Counted from the first letter of the stretch, positions 23,398 to 33,116 are shown. The stretch: 64,000 bases of DNA from Alteribacter aurantiacus DSM 18675 (GCF_000429705.1 NZ_AUCJ01000011.1:62001-126000), one strand, 5' to 3'. Notes: a model not told the origin generated them from the sequence alone. A program made the numbers and translations.

Positions 23398-24531
23398 ATG
23401 GGCGGAGGAATTAAATTGAAATTGAAAACGAATACACTTGTAGGCATCTTGGTAAAGGGGAAAAAACAAAGGAAAAGAGCCTTAAAATTATACGAAGGTA
23501 ACCAAAGTAGGAACGTACAACTTTTTGCATTTACACAAAAGGATGTTCTTTGGGAAAAGAATCGAATCATTGGTCTTCACAAAAGAGGGGGAAAGTGGAA
23601 ACAACGTCACTTTCAGTTTCCTGATGTGGTTTATAATCGTTGCTATAAGAAGAAGTTCAAAGCGTTACAAAAGCTCGAAAATCAGCTAGGTAAAGCGAAA
23701 TGTTTTAACAAAATTACTCGATTCAACAAGTTGGAGATCTATCAATTTTTGCGACGCTCACGTTTAAAGCCATTTTTACCTCACACCTATACCTACACAA
23801 GTGAACGATTACAATCTTACTTAAAAAAATACAAATCTGTCTTTTTAAAACCTGTTTTCGGCTCCAAAGGAAACAAAGTATACCGGCTTACCTTACAAGA
23901 TTCAGGTGAAGTCCATATCTCCACTCACACGACATACCCTACACAAATATGCACTTTAACGGACCTGCCGAAAAAGATTAAAAACCTTTGTCGGGGAAGG
24001 TCATATATAATCCAACAAGCCATTGAACTTAAAGTCCTTGAAGATCGTATTTTTGATATACGGTGTCTCACACAAAAGAACAAGGAGGGAAAATGGAGCA
24101 TTTCCTCTATAACCTCCAGGGTCACTTATCCTCAGTGTTACAATACGAGTATGTATGAATCCATTCATCCAACAAAAGAAATTCTTGAAACATATTTACC
24201 TAAAAGCCAACGGCGTAAACTCATTCAACGTGTAAAGAAAATTAGTAAGCTGGCTGCAAAAGAAGTCGAACAACATTATGGCTTGTTGGGAGAATTGAGT
24301 GTCGATTTCGGTTTGGATAAATATAACAAATTATGGATTATTGAATTGAATGGAAAGCCCCAAAAAACCATTTATAATGACATAGAGAACACCAAAGGGA
24401 ATAAAAAGATATACAGTAATCCTCTCCTTACGCTCTCTTTCTTGCTAAAAAAGGAACTAGAAATGGTTAAAACTCTTTCTGCCTCCCTAATTCATAAACA
24501 GCAAAACCCCATCCGTCTAAACAGCGAATGA
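23398..24531 (+). CDS. YheC/YheD-family ATP-grasp protein (spore coat-associated)
   Basis: The 377 residues belong to the YheC/YheD group of ATP-grasp proteins, linked to the endospore coat. Visible features are the N-terminal VGILV strand, LKPVFGSKGNKVYRL (ATP-grasp lysine and glycine loop), DIRCLTQKN and the C-terminal WIIELNGKPQK, where Glu and Asn would bind metal. The protein is very basic, unlike its acidic surroundings. AAAGGAG precedes the ATG. It diverges from the collagen-like pair, which suggests a shared role in spore-surface assembly; the ligase substrate is unknown. Confidence 0.85.
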   Translation: MGGGIKLKLKTNTLVGILVKGKKQRKRALKLYEGNQSRNVQLFAFTQKDVLWEKNRIIGLHKRGGKWKQRHFQFPDVVYNRCYKKKFKALQKLENQLGKAKCFNKITRFNKLEIYQFLRRSRLKPFLPHTYTYTSERLQSYLKKYKSVFLKPVFGSKGNKVYRLTLQDSGEVHISTHTTYPTQICTLTDLPKKIKNLCRGRSYIIQQAIELKVLEDRIFDIRCLTQKNKEGKWSISSITSRVTYPQCYNTSMYESIHPTKEILETYLPKSQRRKLIQRVKKISKLAAKEVEQHYGLLGELSVDFGLDKYNKLWIIELNGKPQKTIYNDIENTKGNKKIYSNPLLTLSFLLKKELEMVKTLSASLIHKQQNPIRLNSE

Positions 24532-24532
24532 G
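24503..24532 (-). terminator. Terminator of the TAXI operon
   Basis: CCTCATTCG pairs with CGGATGGGG (24507-24532), and TTTTGCTG follows on the minus strand. It overlaps the 3' end of the convergent YheC/D gene. Confidence 0.65.
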
Positions 24533-24547
24533 GTCTCGTCTTATATT

Positions 24548-25555
24548 TTATTCTTCCACAACGCCAATCTCCTCATAATAACGCTTCGCTCCTGGATGCA
24601 TATTCACATCAGGATCGACAAGCCCGTGGTATCCAAGCTCAGGATCGAAATAATCACCCCGATTAGGCTGTTCTTCTTGGAAACGACTAAGATTGTCCCA
24701 TAGCGCTTTTGTGAGCTCATAAACCGTGTCTTCGTTCATGTCTTTATTTACAATAATCATGGCATCTGTCGCTACTGTAGGAACGTCTACATCCTGGTTG
24801 TTGTAAGAACCAGCGGGGATAGCCATGTCAATGTTATACCCGTATCCTGCTTCATCAAGTACTTGAAGGGCTTCGTCTGGAATCGGTAGCGGTCTAATCG
24901 GATTTTGTGTGTCAAGCTCTGCAAGACCCGTTACAAAAGGAGATCCCCCTTGCACGACCATATCAATTGTTCCGTCACGTAATTGGTTGTTCGCGTCACC
25001 ATACCCGTTGTATGTGACGCTTCCTCCATTCGCTTCGATGTCTTCAATGGAGTAACCCATGGCTTCAAAAACACGGTGAGCGGTTTGGGAGCTTGCATCG
25101 TTCGCTTGTCCAGGGATAATATCTGCTCCCCCTTCAATTGCCTCTTCAATTGTCTGGTAAGGGCTCGAGTCAAGGACAGCAAAATTCCATAGGGTCGGAT
25201 AAAGAACGGCAATCCCCATCACATCTTCTTGTGGTTCACCATCAAAGGAACCTCTCCCCGCCACAGCATCCGCAAAATCAGAAGCAAAAGCCATACCAGT
25301 TAGCATATCGGTTCCCGTATTTACTTCACGGATATTCCCGATCGCTCCCCCTTCTACTACCGTGATGTTGGAACCATCCAACTCATCCATCCAAACATCC
25401 GTTAATAAGGTGGATAAGGGATACCAACCAGAGGCAGTCGGGCCGGAAATATGAGAGTGTCTTAGATCCCTATCATCTCCGCCGGCACTTTCTTCCCCAC
25501 ACCCAGCAACCATTAACAACATTGCAGCACCTACAAAAGCTCCCCACTTTTTCAT
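24548..25555 (-). CDS. TAXI-family TRAP transporter substrate-binding lipoprotein
   Basis: This is the extracytoplasmic receptor that hands substrate to the fused TRAP permease two genes upstream. The 335 residues start with a lipoprotein signal (lipobox MVAGC, Cys19) and an acidic linker. The TAXI fold follows, with SHISGPTASGWYPLSTLL, GAIGNIREVN and PGQANDASSQTAHRVFEA. The ATG overlaps the stop of the acyl-CoA ligase gene by four bases, so both are translated from one message. Substrates of TAXI receptors are often dicarboxylates or amino acids; the operon suggests an acid that is then activated to its CoA ester. Confidence 0.92.
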   Translation of the reverse strand: MKKWGAFVGAAMLLMVAGCGEESAGGDDRDLRHSHISGPTASGWYPLSTLLTDVWMDELDGSNITVVEGGAIGNIREVNTGTDMLTGMAFASDFADAVAGRGSFDGEPQEDVMGIAVLYPTLWNFAVLDSSPYQTIEEAIEGGADIIPGQANDASSQTAHRVFEAMGYSIEDIEANGGSVTYNGYGDANNQLRDGTIDMVVQGGSPFVTGLAELDTQNPIRPLPIPDEALQVLDEAGYGYNIDMAIPAGSYNNQDVDVPTVATDAMIIVNKDMNEDTVYELTKALWDNLSRFQEEQPNRGDYFDPELGYHGLVDPDVNMHPGAKRYYEEIGVVEE

Positions 25556-27177
25556 CGCGATCCCTCTTTCTGTTTTCGATTTTGTTCAGCTTCATCTCTC
25601 AATATCGTCTTGAGTAACTTTCCAACACCTGACCTTGGTAACGAAGTTCTGACGTCAATATGGGTTGGTACTTTATAATTGGCAATACGCTTTTTTAACC
25701 ACTTTTTTAGTTGACTAGGATCGATTGACGTCGCCTCATGAAAAACAATGGAAGCATGGACCGTTTCACCTCGGTAGTCATCGTAAACACCGTAAACGGC
25801 CGCTTCTATTACCGCAGGATGTTGATAAAGAACATCTTCAATCTCGGTTGGATATACGTTGTAACCGCTTGCAATAATGAGGTCTTTTTTCCTGCCTACG
25901 ATAAAGAAGTACCCATCTGGATCCATATAAGCTAAATCGCCTGTAAAAAGCCAGCCGTCTCTAAGTGCCAAGCGAGTTTCCTCTTCTTGGTTTAAATAAC
26001 CCTTCATCACTTGGGGGCCTTTAATCACAAGCTCTCCTATTTCTCCTACAGGCATGTCACAGTTCCCGTTTACTTGATCCACAATGCGACAGTCGGTATT
26101 TGGAACGGGGATGCCGATGCTCCCAACTTTCCGCAAACCCCCTACAGGATTGCGGTGAGTAGTAGGCGATGTTTCAGAAAGCCCGTACCCTTCCAGAATG
26201 TCAGCACCGGTTTTTTCTTCAAAAACCCGAATCACATCTTTAGGCAATGGTGCTGAGCCGGCCATGCAGAGCTTTAACGACTGCATCGTCTCAGGTGTCG
26301 CCTCTTCTTGTTGCAATAGTGCCATATACATTGTTGGCACACCGGAAAAGAGAGTCGGCTTTTCGTTTTTAATCGTGGTTAAAAGATGCTTAGGGTCGAA
26401 TCGGCGGATACAAATCACCGTCGAACCTCGATAGACAGCCAAAAGGAGGACGGCACTCATCCCGTACACATGATAAAAAGGTAAAACACCTAGGAGTTTT
26501 TCGTCGGCTTTACTTAGATTTTTTACCGTGAAATGCTCATTCTGACAGACGTTCGATAAGATGTTTTGATGGCTGAGCATGGCAGCTTTGCTTTTCCCCG
26601 TTGTGCCTCCTGTATATTGAAAAACAGCTATGTCACGTTCAGGATCAATGTTCACATCAGGAACTCGTCCACCTTGTCCTTTTCGAACCATCTCTTCAAA
26701 GCATAATGCTCCATTCCTAATCGAACCGTCACACGTGAGGATTGATCTCACCGTTTCCTTGTGTTTACTTGCTTCATGCACCTTTTCCCACTCTTTAGCC
26801 TCTGTAACGATCCACTTTGCTTCTGAATCATTCACCACTCTTTTTAGTTCTTCAATGGAGTGTAAAGGATTGGCCTGTACGACCGTTCCTCCAAGCTTCA
26901 TTACGGCAAAGTACGTGATGATGTATTCTTTACAGTTAAATAGCATCAACACGCATCGGTCACCTGGTCTAAATCCCTTATTCCATAACGATGAGGCAAA
27001 AGAAACAACGTTCTTATATAGGTCTCGATAGCTCCAACGGACCTCCCCGTCCACTACAGCGAGACCATCAGGTTGCTCTTCCCATGCCCGCTTCAATAAG
27101 GAGAACAAGGGCATCGTTGGAATGACAATGTTTGGTTCGACAGACGGTGGATAAAACGTTTTCCAAGGTCTCTCCAT
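25552..27177 (-). CDS. AMP-forming acyl-CoA ligase 1
   Basis: This enzyme activates a carboxylic acid to its CoA thioester with ATP. At 541 residues it has all ANL-family motifs: YTGGTTGKSK (A3), GYGLSETSPTT (A5), GWLFTGDLAYMDPDGY (A7), IVGRKKDLI (A8) and the C-terminal catalytic lysine in GVGKLLK (A10). It is most like medium or long-chain fatty acyl-CoA ligases. It sits between the TRAP permease and its binding protein, so the imported acid is its likely substrate. The other ligase at 42555 is a paralogue. Confidence 0.92.
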   Translation of the reverse strand: MERPWKTFYPPSVEPNIVIPTMPLFSLLKRAWEEQPDGLAVVDGEVRWSYRDLYKNVVSFASSLWNKGFRPGDRCVLMLFNCKEYIITYFAVMKLGGTVVQANPLHSIEELKRVVNDSEAKWIVTEAKEWEKVHEASKHKETVRSILTCDGSIRNGALCFEEMVRKGQGGRVPDVNIDPERDIAVFQYTGGTTGKSKAAMLSHQNILSNVCQNEHFTVKNLSKADEKLLGVLPFYHVYGMSAVLLLAVYRGSTVICIRRFDPKHLLTTIKNEKPTLFSGVPTMYMALLQQEEATPETMQSLKLCMAGSAPLPKDVIRVFEEKTGADILEGYGLSETSPTTHRNPVGGLRKVGSIGIPVPNTDCRIVDQVNGNCDMPVGEIGELVIKGPQVMKGYLNQEEETRLALRDGWLFTGDLAYMDPDGYFFIVGRKKDLIIASGYNVYPTEIEDVLYQHPAVIEAAVYGVYDDYRGETVHASIVFHEATSIDPSQLKKWLKKRIANYKVPTHIDVRTSLPRSGVGKLLKTILRDEAEQNRKQKEGSR

Positions 27178-27199
27178 TCCTTCTCACCTTTCTCTTCCG

Positions 27200-29197
27200 T
27201 TAACCCATATGGCTGTTTGTGGATGGTAAGTCCCGGCTACTCTTCCTTTGCACTTCCATAACCGTGCTTTTCTTATTTTTAAACCACTGAAACAAAAATA
27301 CTGCCGCAAAGAGGCCAACTCCAATTCCATCCGATATCGGTTCAAAAATAACAAGTGAAATCGCGGAAACCAATAATACGCTTCTTTGTAAGATCGACGT
27401 CTTCGTTACCATGTAGCCTTGAACCACGCAAGCGAATGCAATTAAGCCTACCGTGGCTGTAGAAACACCCAAGATAATTGTTGGTACACTTCCTTCCAAC
27501 AAAATCGTTGGATTGTAGATGAACATATATGGCAAGATAAACGCGGCAACCCCCACTTTTAATGACTGAAACGATGTCCGCATGGGATCCCCTCCGGCTA
27601 TACCTGCCGTAATGTAAGAGGTAATGGCCACTGGCGGCGTAATGCCCGAGAAAATCCCGAAATAAAACACAAACAAGTGAGCTGCAATAACGGAAACGCC
27701 TAGCTGAGTTAAACTACCTACAGCCACTGTTGCAAGAATGACATACGCTGAAACCGTCGGCATACCCATACCAAGAATAATAGAGGCAACCATAATCATT
27801 AAAAGCATCGGTAACAGTTCTCCACCAGAGAGGTCAATGGCCATTCGAGAAAACCTCGTCCCAAGACCGGTCATAATGACGGCCCCGGTAATGACTCCCG
27901 CACCAGCACAGGCCATAATCGTCGAAATGGACCCTTTAATGCCTGATTCAATGGCGCCGAGCATTTTAATCCAAGAAAGGCGCGTTTCCTTTCGAATAAA
28001 GCTAATTAAAATTAACGATCCAATCGCCCAAACCCCAGCTCGCATCGGACTATACCCTTGAACCATAAGTACGATAATTAAGATCAGAGGAATCATAAGG
28101 TAGCCTCTTTTTAGAACTACTTCCCAGAAGTTCGGAAGCTGCTCTTTTGGCATACCTTGAATGCCTTGTTTTCTTGCCTGAAGGTAGATCATGACACTGG
28201 CCATGAAAAAGTACAAAATGGCGGGTATTAATGCATATGCTGCAATCTGGATAAACGGAATTCCCGTATACTCAGCCATGATAAACGCCGCGGCTCCCAT
28301 AATCGGCGGCATGATCTGACCACCTTGAGATGCGACAGCCTCAATCCCTCCCGAGAAGTTCTTCGAGTAGCCTACTTTTCTCATTAACGGGATTGTAAAA
28401 GGACCTGTCATTGTGGCATTAGCCACGCCGTTACCAGTGATTGTCCCCATCATCCCACTGGAGAGGACAGACGCTAATGCTGGCCCTCCCCTCATGCGGC
28501 CTGTGATGGAGAAGGCAAAATCGATAAAGAACTGTCCTGCCCCTGTTCTCAACAAAATCGATGCAAAAAGCAAAAACAAGATGAGAACGGTGGAGGCAAT
28601 ATAAATCGGATCTGAAAAGATCCCGTTCGTCGAAATAAACATCGTATCGATTAATCGGTTGTAGCTGTACCCAGGGTGACCAGCCAATCCAGGAAACCAA
28701 GGTCCAATAAAGACATACACGGTAAAAAACAAGGTTAATCCTGCCATGACGATACCGATTGTACGTCTAACCCCTTCAACGATCAGCGCAATCATCAACG
28801 TACCGAAGATTTTATCAATTGTAATGACATTCCCTACCCGCATAGCTACATCTGGATATGCTGTATACGTAAAAACCACAAGTGCCCCGGATAAGAGGAG
28901 AGGTACGATGTCAAAGAGAGGATGCAGTCTCGTTCTCCCTTTTTTATATGGAACAAAACTAAAACACAGGAAAAGTGCAACAGACGTAAAAACTGCTCTA
29001 TGTTGCCATGCCGGCATTCCTCCAAACGTAGCTGCGTACAACACATACAATGCCAGACCAATGCTTATTGCAGAAAGGAACAGTCTCCAGGTTCGGTATA
29101 ACTTTGACCAACCGTTTGTACGATCCAACGCTTGCTCAAAGTTACTCCTTTCTTCCTCTTCAACTTCCAAACTAACCTTTCCCTCTTCCTTCTTCAT
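27200..29197 (-). CDS. Fused TRAP transporter permease (DctQ-DctM type)
   Basis: The 665 residues form a fused small and large TRAP membrane subunit typical of TAXI systems. After an acidic cytoplasmic N-terminus come about four helices (DctQ part, to about 180), then the DctM part with the SGMMGTITGNGVANATMTG and GMGMPTVSAYVILA signature loops. It imports an organic acid using an ion gradient. GAGGAGGG precedes the ATG. It lies 78 bases behind the thiolase and 22 bases ahead of the ligase, inside operon A. Confidence 0.95.
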   Translation of the reverse strand: MKKEEGKVSLEVEEEERSNFEQALDRTNGWSKLYRTWRLFLSAISIGLALYVLYAATFGGMPAWQHRAVFTSVALFLCFSFVPYKKGRTRLHPLFDIVPLLLSGALVVFTYTAYPDVAMRVGNVITIDKIFGTLMIALIVEGVRRTIGIVMAGLTLFFTVYVFIGPWFPGLAGHPGYSYNRLIDTMFISTNGIFSDPIYIASTVLILFLLFASILLRTGAGQFFIDFAFSITGRMRGGPALASVLSSGMMGTITGNGVANATMTGPFTIPLMRKVGYSKNFSGGIEAVASQGGQIMPPIMGAAAFIMAEYTGIPFIQIAAYALIPAILYFFMASVMIYLQARKQGIQGMPKEQLPNFWEVVLKRGYLMIPLILIIVLMVQGYSPMRAGVWAIGSLILISFIRKETRLSWIKMLGAIESGIKGSISTIMACAGAGVITGAVIMTGLGTRFSRMAIDLSGGELLPMLLMIMVASIILGMGMPTVSAYVILATVAVGSLTQLGVSVIAAHLFVFYFGIFSGITPPVAITSYITAGIAGGDPMRTSFQSLKVGVAAFILPYMFIYNPTILLEGSVPTIILGVSTATVGLIAFACVVQGYMVTKTSILQRSVLLVSAISLVIFEPISDGIGVGLFAAVFLFQWFKNKKSTVMEVQRKSSRDLPSTNSHMG

Positions 29198-29275
29198 GTT
29201 CTTCCCTCCTCTTTCCGTGGTCGTTCTATACTCTTTCAGGTTACTGAATAATCAGAAAACACACTCCGGACTTTT

Positions 29276-30460
29276 TTAAACGGTTTCGACCATCATTGCC
29301 ATTCCTTGTCCTCCACCTACACACAAGGTAGCAATCCCTTTTTTCTCTTTGCTCCTGATTAACTCGTGAACAAGTGTAGTTACAATTCGAGCTCCCGTAG
29401 CCCCTAATGGGTGACCAAGTGCAATGGCTCCACCGTTTACGTTCACTTTTTCCATCGGTAATTCCAGCTCTCTAATGACCGCTAAAGCTTGTGAGGCAAA
29501 AGCTTCGTTTAACTCGATTCTACCAATATCCTCAATCCGTTCCCCTGTTGACTGCAATAATTTCTGAACGGCTGGTACTGGCCCAATCCCCATCACTTTT
29601 GGAGATACGCCGGCTACACTCCACCCCGTTATCTTAGCAAGTGGTTTTAATCCTAATCCCTCCGCTTTTGATTGCTTCATAAGAACCACCGCTGACGCAC
29701 CGTCGTTTCGCCCGCAAGCATTACCGGCCGTTACACTTCCCCCATCCCTAAACGCAGGCTTTAGTTTTTCAAGCTTTTCTAACGTCGTGGATGGACGAGG
29801 ATGTTCATCTGTGGCAAACTGTTTCACTTCTTTTCTTTCCCTAACCTCAATGGGAACGATTTCGTCATTAAACACCCCTGTTTCTTGGGCATGCTTTACC
29901 CTTTCCTGACTCTGAACGGCAAAAGCATCTTGGTCTTCACGAGAGATGTTATATTGTTCAGCTACATTTTCAGCTGTTTGTCCCATTCCCAATCGATCCC
30001 CGAACACCTCCATCGGTTGCTGACCGTTTTCAGTATTCGGATCTACTAACGTAGGAGCCCCACCAAATCGCGCCCCTCTAAGATAGTGAGGAGAATCGCT
30101 CATATTCTCCGTCCCGCCAGCTATAATAACCTCACCATAGCCTGTCATAATCTGTTGGGCACCGGACACGATCGCTTGCATGGACGATGCACATAGCCGG
30201 TTAATTGTATAACTTGGTGTCTCTTCCGGGATTCCTGCTCTTAAAGCGGCTACTCGGGCTACGTTTGATGATTTCGTCGTTTGCCTTACTTCTCCCATAA
30301 TCACCTCATCCACAAGGTCCGCTGGCAGAGAACTTCTTTTTAGGGATTCCTTTATTACCTCCGACGCTAAAAACCCTGAATCAATATTCCTAAGTGACCC
30401 ACCGTATTTTCCGATTGCTGTTCGAACCGCACTTACGATCACGATATCATCTCGACTCAT
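29276..30460 (-). CDS. Acetyl-CoA C-acyltransferase (thiolase)
   Basis: This thiolase cleaves a 3-ketoacyl-CoA with CoA to acetyl-CoA and a shortened acyl-CoA. The 394 residues contain the nucleophile Cys in NRLCASSMQA (about residue 89), the GGTENMS loop, the His in GGAIALGHPLGATGARI and the second Cys in LCVGGGQGMAMM. It is the last beta-oxidation step of operon A. A biosynthetic role cannot be excluded from sequence alone. Confidence 0.95.
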   Translation of the reverse strand: MSRDDIVIVSAVRTAIGKYGGSLRNIDSGFLASEVIKESLKRSSLPADLVDEVIMGEVRQTTKSSNVARVAALRAGIPEETPSYTINRLCASSMQAIVSGAQQIMTGYGEVIIAGGTENMSDSPHYLRGARFGGAPTLVDPNTENGQQPMEVFGDRLGMGQTAENVAEQYNISREDQDAFAVQSQERVKHAQETGVFNDEIVPIEVRERKEVKQFATDEHPRPSTTLEKLEKLKPAFRDGGSVTAGNACGRNDGASAVVLMKQSKAEGLGLKPLAKITGWSVAGVSPKVMGIGPVPAVQKLLQSTGERIEDIGRIELNEAFASQALAVIRELELPMEKVNVNGGAIALGHPLGATGARIVTTLVHELIRSKEKKGIATLCVGGGQGMAMMVETV

Positions 30461-30491
30461 GTTTTCACCCCTCTTTTTAATCTACATACAC

Positions 30492-30893
30492 CTATGTAGA
30501 GCGCTTAACTTTAAACGTACCCGAACTTTTAGCTACCACTTGGTTATTGCTATAGATCTCTCCTTCGCACGTCACAATTCGGTACCCTTGTTGAAGGATT
30601 GTGGCTTCTGCAAAGAGCTCCCCTGCTTCCACTGGTGCTAGGAAATGGATGTTCATATTCACTGTCACAATGTCCTCTTGAATCGCGTTTCGTACAACCA
30701 TGCTCATAATGTTATCGAGCATGGTCGCGTATACGCCTCCGTGAACGGTACCGTTTGTGTTTATGAGATGCTGTTGAACCGGTAGTTTTAAAACTACTTT
30801 ATCTTTTTCATAGGTTTCTATTTTAAAACCTAAGTGAGCAAAAAATGGGCTTGTTTCAAATCGTCCTTTTAATGATTCTGATGTTCCCGGCAT
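30492..30893 (-). CDS. PaaI-type hotdog thioesterase
   Basis: This 133-residue hotdog-fold thioesterase hydrolyses acyl-CoA. The motif VHGGVYATMLDNIMSMVV shows the usual HGG turn and the Asp of the PaaI subfamily. I start at the ATG of MPGTSES because AAAGGAG lies 8 bases upstream; a GTG three codons earlier abuts that site. In operon A it could release free CoA from a dead-end acyl-CoA or produce glutarate from glutaryl-CoA; the latter is a hypothesis. Confidence 0.88.
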   Translation of the reverse strand: MPGTSESLKGRFETSPFFAHLGFKIETYEKDKVVLKLPVQQHLINTNGTVHGGVYATMLDNIMSMVVRNAIQEDIVTVNMNIHFLAPVEAGELFAEATILQQGYRIVTCEGEIYSNNQVVAKSSGTFKVKRST

Positions 30894-31076
30894 CCCGTTC
30901 ACTCCTTTTTTGTTTTCTTTTAGGTTGTAGCTTCTTTGTATATTCTATTTGTCACTAAAATGATAGTATCCTTGTTTGGTCTTGCATTGCCCCCACAGCT
31001 ACAGGAGTCTCGGGTTCTTCCGCTTCAACCTTTCTTGTATAAAAGCAACACTCTCTTCGACAACAGCGTTTCATCA
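30894..31076 (-). other. Intergenic gap inside operon A
   Basis: This is the only long gap (183 bases) in operon A. No complete gene, terminator or clear promoter is visible. Several short frames read through it, one beginning right after the dehydrogenase stop, but none has a ribosome site. It may be the remnant of a deleted gene. Confidence 0.4.
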
Positions 31077-31943
31077 CTAGCTGTATGAATAAAATCCTTT
31101 ACCTGATTTTCGGCCAAGCTCTCCTTTTTTTACTTTCTCTACAATGATTGGAGACGGTTTATCTTCTTCATTTCCGGTTTCCTCAAAGCGGTGCTGCCTC
31201 ACGTTGTAATGAACATCCAGCCCAGTAAGGTCGATTAAGGCAAAAGGCCCGATTGGGTGGTTCAAAGCTTTTGTACAAGCAAGGTCAATCTCTTCTGCCG
31301 TAGCAATTTCATTTTCATATAAATACAAAGCTTCGTTCATTAACTTCCCTAAGATTCGATTGGCTACAAATCCTGAGATTTCTTTTTTCAACAAAATTGG
31401 TGTTTTGTTTAACCTCCTTGCCAGTTCCATAGCCACATCGGCTGTTTCTTCAGACGTGTGCGGCCCTTGTACAACTTCAACCATCTCCATCACCAATGCA
31501 GGATTGAAGAAGTGAAAGTTGCACACTTTCTCAGGACGGTTAGTAGCATCAGCCACTTTTGAGCTCACAATGGTTGAACTGTTCGTTGACAAAATCGCGT
31601 GTGGCGGAGCAAGTTGGTCAACATCTTTAAAGAGCGTTCGTTTGATTTCCAAGTTTTCTACAATCGCTTCAATGACAAAGTCCGCATCACGAACCGCTTC
31701 CTTTAAGGAAGTGGTAAACATCATGTTCGAAAAGGCTTCGTCCACCTCTTCTTGGGATATCTTTCCTTTAGCTACTCGTTTTTCTAACCTGTCTCGTAAC
31801 GCTTGTTTTGCTTTTGCTACACTTTCTTCTTGTATATCTTGTAATGTCACATTGTATCCCGCTAAGGCCGCTACCATAGCGATTTGAGAACCCATCGCCC
31901 CTGAGCCGATGACACTAATGGTTTTGATTTGATCTGCGTTCAT
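31077..31943 (-). CDS. 3-hydroxyacyl-CoA dehydrogenase (HbdA/PaaH-like)
   Basis: The enzyme oxidises L-3-hydroxyacyl-CoA to 3-ketoacyl-CoA with NAD+. The 288 residues show the dinucleotide loop GSGAMGSQIA, the STNSSTI segment, the catalytic His in FHFFNPALVMEMVEVV and the C-terminal helical domain (SGFVANRILGKLMNEA). It acts between a hydratase and the thiolase of the same pathway. It lies 21 bases behind the acyl-CoA dehydrogenase gene. Confidence 0.94.
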   Translation of the reverse strand: MNADQIKTISVIGSGAMGSQIAMVAALAGYNVTLQDIQEESVAKAKQALRDRLEKRVAKGKISQEEVDEAFSNMMFTTSLKEAVRDADFVIEAIVENLEIKRTLFKDVDQLAPPHAILSTNSSTIVSSKVADATNRPEKVCNFHFFNPALVMEMVEVVQGPHTSEETADVAMELARRLNKTPILLKKEISGFVANRILGKLMNEALYLYENEIATAEEIDLACTKALNHPIGPFALIDLTGLDVHYNVRQHRFEETGNEEDKPSPIIVEKVKKGELGRKSGKGFYSYS

Positions 31944-31964
31944 TCAAACCCCTCCGTTTTATGG

Positions 31965-33116
31965 TTATCGTGCTACCTCATTTAAAATGTGCTTCGCTAC
32001 AATGATTCGTTGAATTTCGTTAGTCCCTTCATAGATCTTCGTGATTCTCGCATCACGGTAAAAGCGCTCCACTGGGTATTCGGCAATGTATCCGATCCCT
32101 CCGTGAATTTGTACCGCTTGGTCAGCTACTTTATTGAAGACCTCAGAAGCGAACATTTTCGCCATAGACGCTTCTTTAATGGCTTTTTTCCCTTCATCGA
32201 TCAGTCTCGCCGCATTCATCGTTAGCTGTTTGGCAGCTTCTGTTTCCGTTGCCATATCTGCAAGCATCCATTGAATTCCTTGGTTATCGGCGATTGGCTT
32301 ACCAAACTGCTTTCGTTCCATTGCGTACTGGGCTGATAGCTCAATTAACTTTTCAGATGACCCAACCGCTCTAGCGGCCAGCCCTACTCGACCTTCTCCA
32401 AGAATCGTTAGGGCAGACACATACCCCATACCCACTTCCCCAATTACATTTTCGTCAGGTACTTCACAGTCTTCAAAAATGACTTGTGATGTATAAGAAC
32501 CTCTTAACCCCATTTTCTTGTCTTTCGCTCCTACGGAAAATCCGGGAAAGTCCTTCTCTACCAAGAAAGCGGTAATGCCTCCTTTAGCACCTTTTTCTTT
32601 ATCCGTCACGGCGAAAACGGTAATCACATCTGCAATTGGTCCGTTGGTGATAAAGTGCTTCATCCCATTTAAAATCCACTTGTCTCCGACTTTTTCTGCT
32701 CGTGTAGACAAATTAGTAGCGTCCGATCCCGCCCCTGGCTCTGACAGCGCGAAAGCTCCAATAAGGTTACCTGATGCCATCGCTGGTAGATACTTTTGCT
32801 TTAGCTGTTCCGATCCTAGCTTTACTAAACCCGTACTCCCAATCCCCGTGTGAGCACTGATAAGAGAGACATAGCCGTTATGGGTTCGTCCTAACTGAGC
32901 GAGGACTCCTGCTTTCCCAACCGTATTGAGTCCGATTCCGCCGTATTCTTCTGGGATGCTTAATCCGAATAACCCTAACTCTTTCGCTTTTTCAACTAGG
33001 TGATCAGGAATACGGTCTTCGTCTTCAATTTGTTGGGCATAAGGCTCAACTTCCTTTTCTACAAAATTACGGATCATTGTTGTCATTTGTTTTACTTCAC
33101 TTGCTGTTGCTACCAT
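31965..33116 (-). CDS. Acyl-CoA dehydrogenase 1
   Basis: This FAD enzyme forms the 2,3-enoyl-CoA and passes electrons to ETF. The 383 residues have the substrate/FAD motif GAFALSEPGAGSDA, the IHGGIGYIAEYPVERFYRDA region and the catalytic Glu in YEGTNEIQR. It is not a glutaryl-CoA dehydrogenase, which has a different sequence around this Glu. I start at the ATG of MVATASE because GGGAG is well spaced; the GTG three codons earlier is not. It heads operon A directly behind a sigma-54 promoter and is a close paralogue of the gene at 39635. Confidence 0.94.
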   Translation of the reverse strand: MVATASEVKQMTTMIRNFVEKEVEPYAQQIEDEDRIPDHLVEKAKELGLFGLSIPEEYGGIGLNTVGKAGVLAQLGRTHNGYVSLISAHTGIGSTGLVKLGSEQLKQKYLPAMASGNLIGAFALSEPGAGSDATNLSTRAEKVGDKWILNGMKHFITNGPIADVITVFAVTDKEKGAKGGITAFLVEKDFPGFSVGAKDKKMGLRGSYTSQVIFEDCEVPDENVIGEVGMGYVSALTILGEGRVGLAARAVGSSEKLIELSAQYAMERKQFGKPIADNQGIQWMLADMATETEAAKQLTMNAARLIDEGKKAIKEASMAKMFASEVFNKVADQAVQIHGGIGYIAEYPVERFYRDARITKIYEGTNEIQRIIVAKHILNEVAR

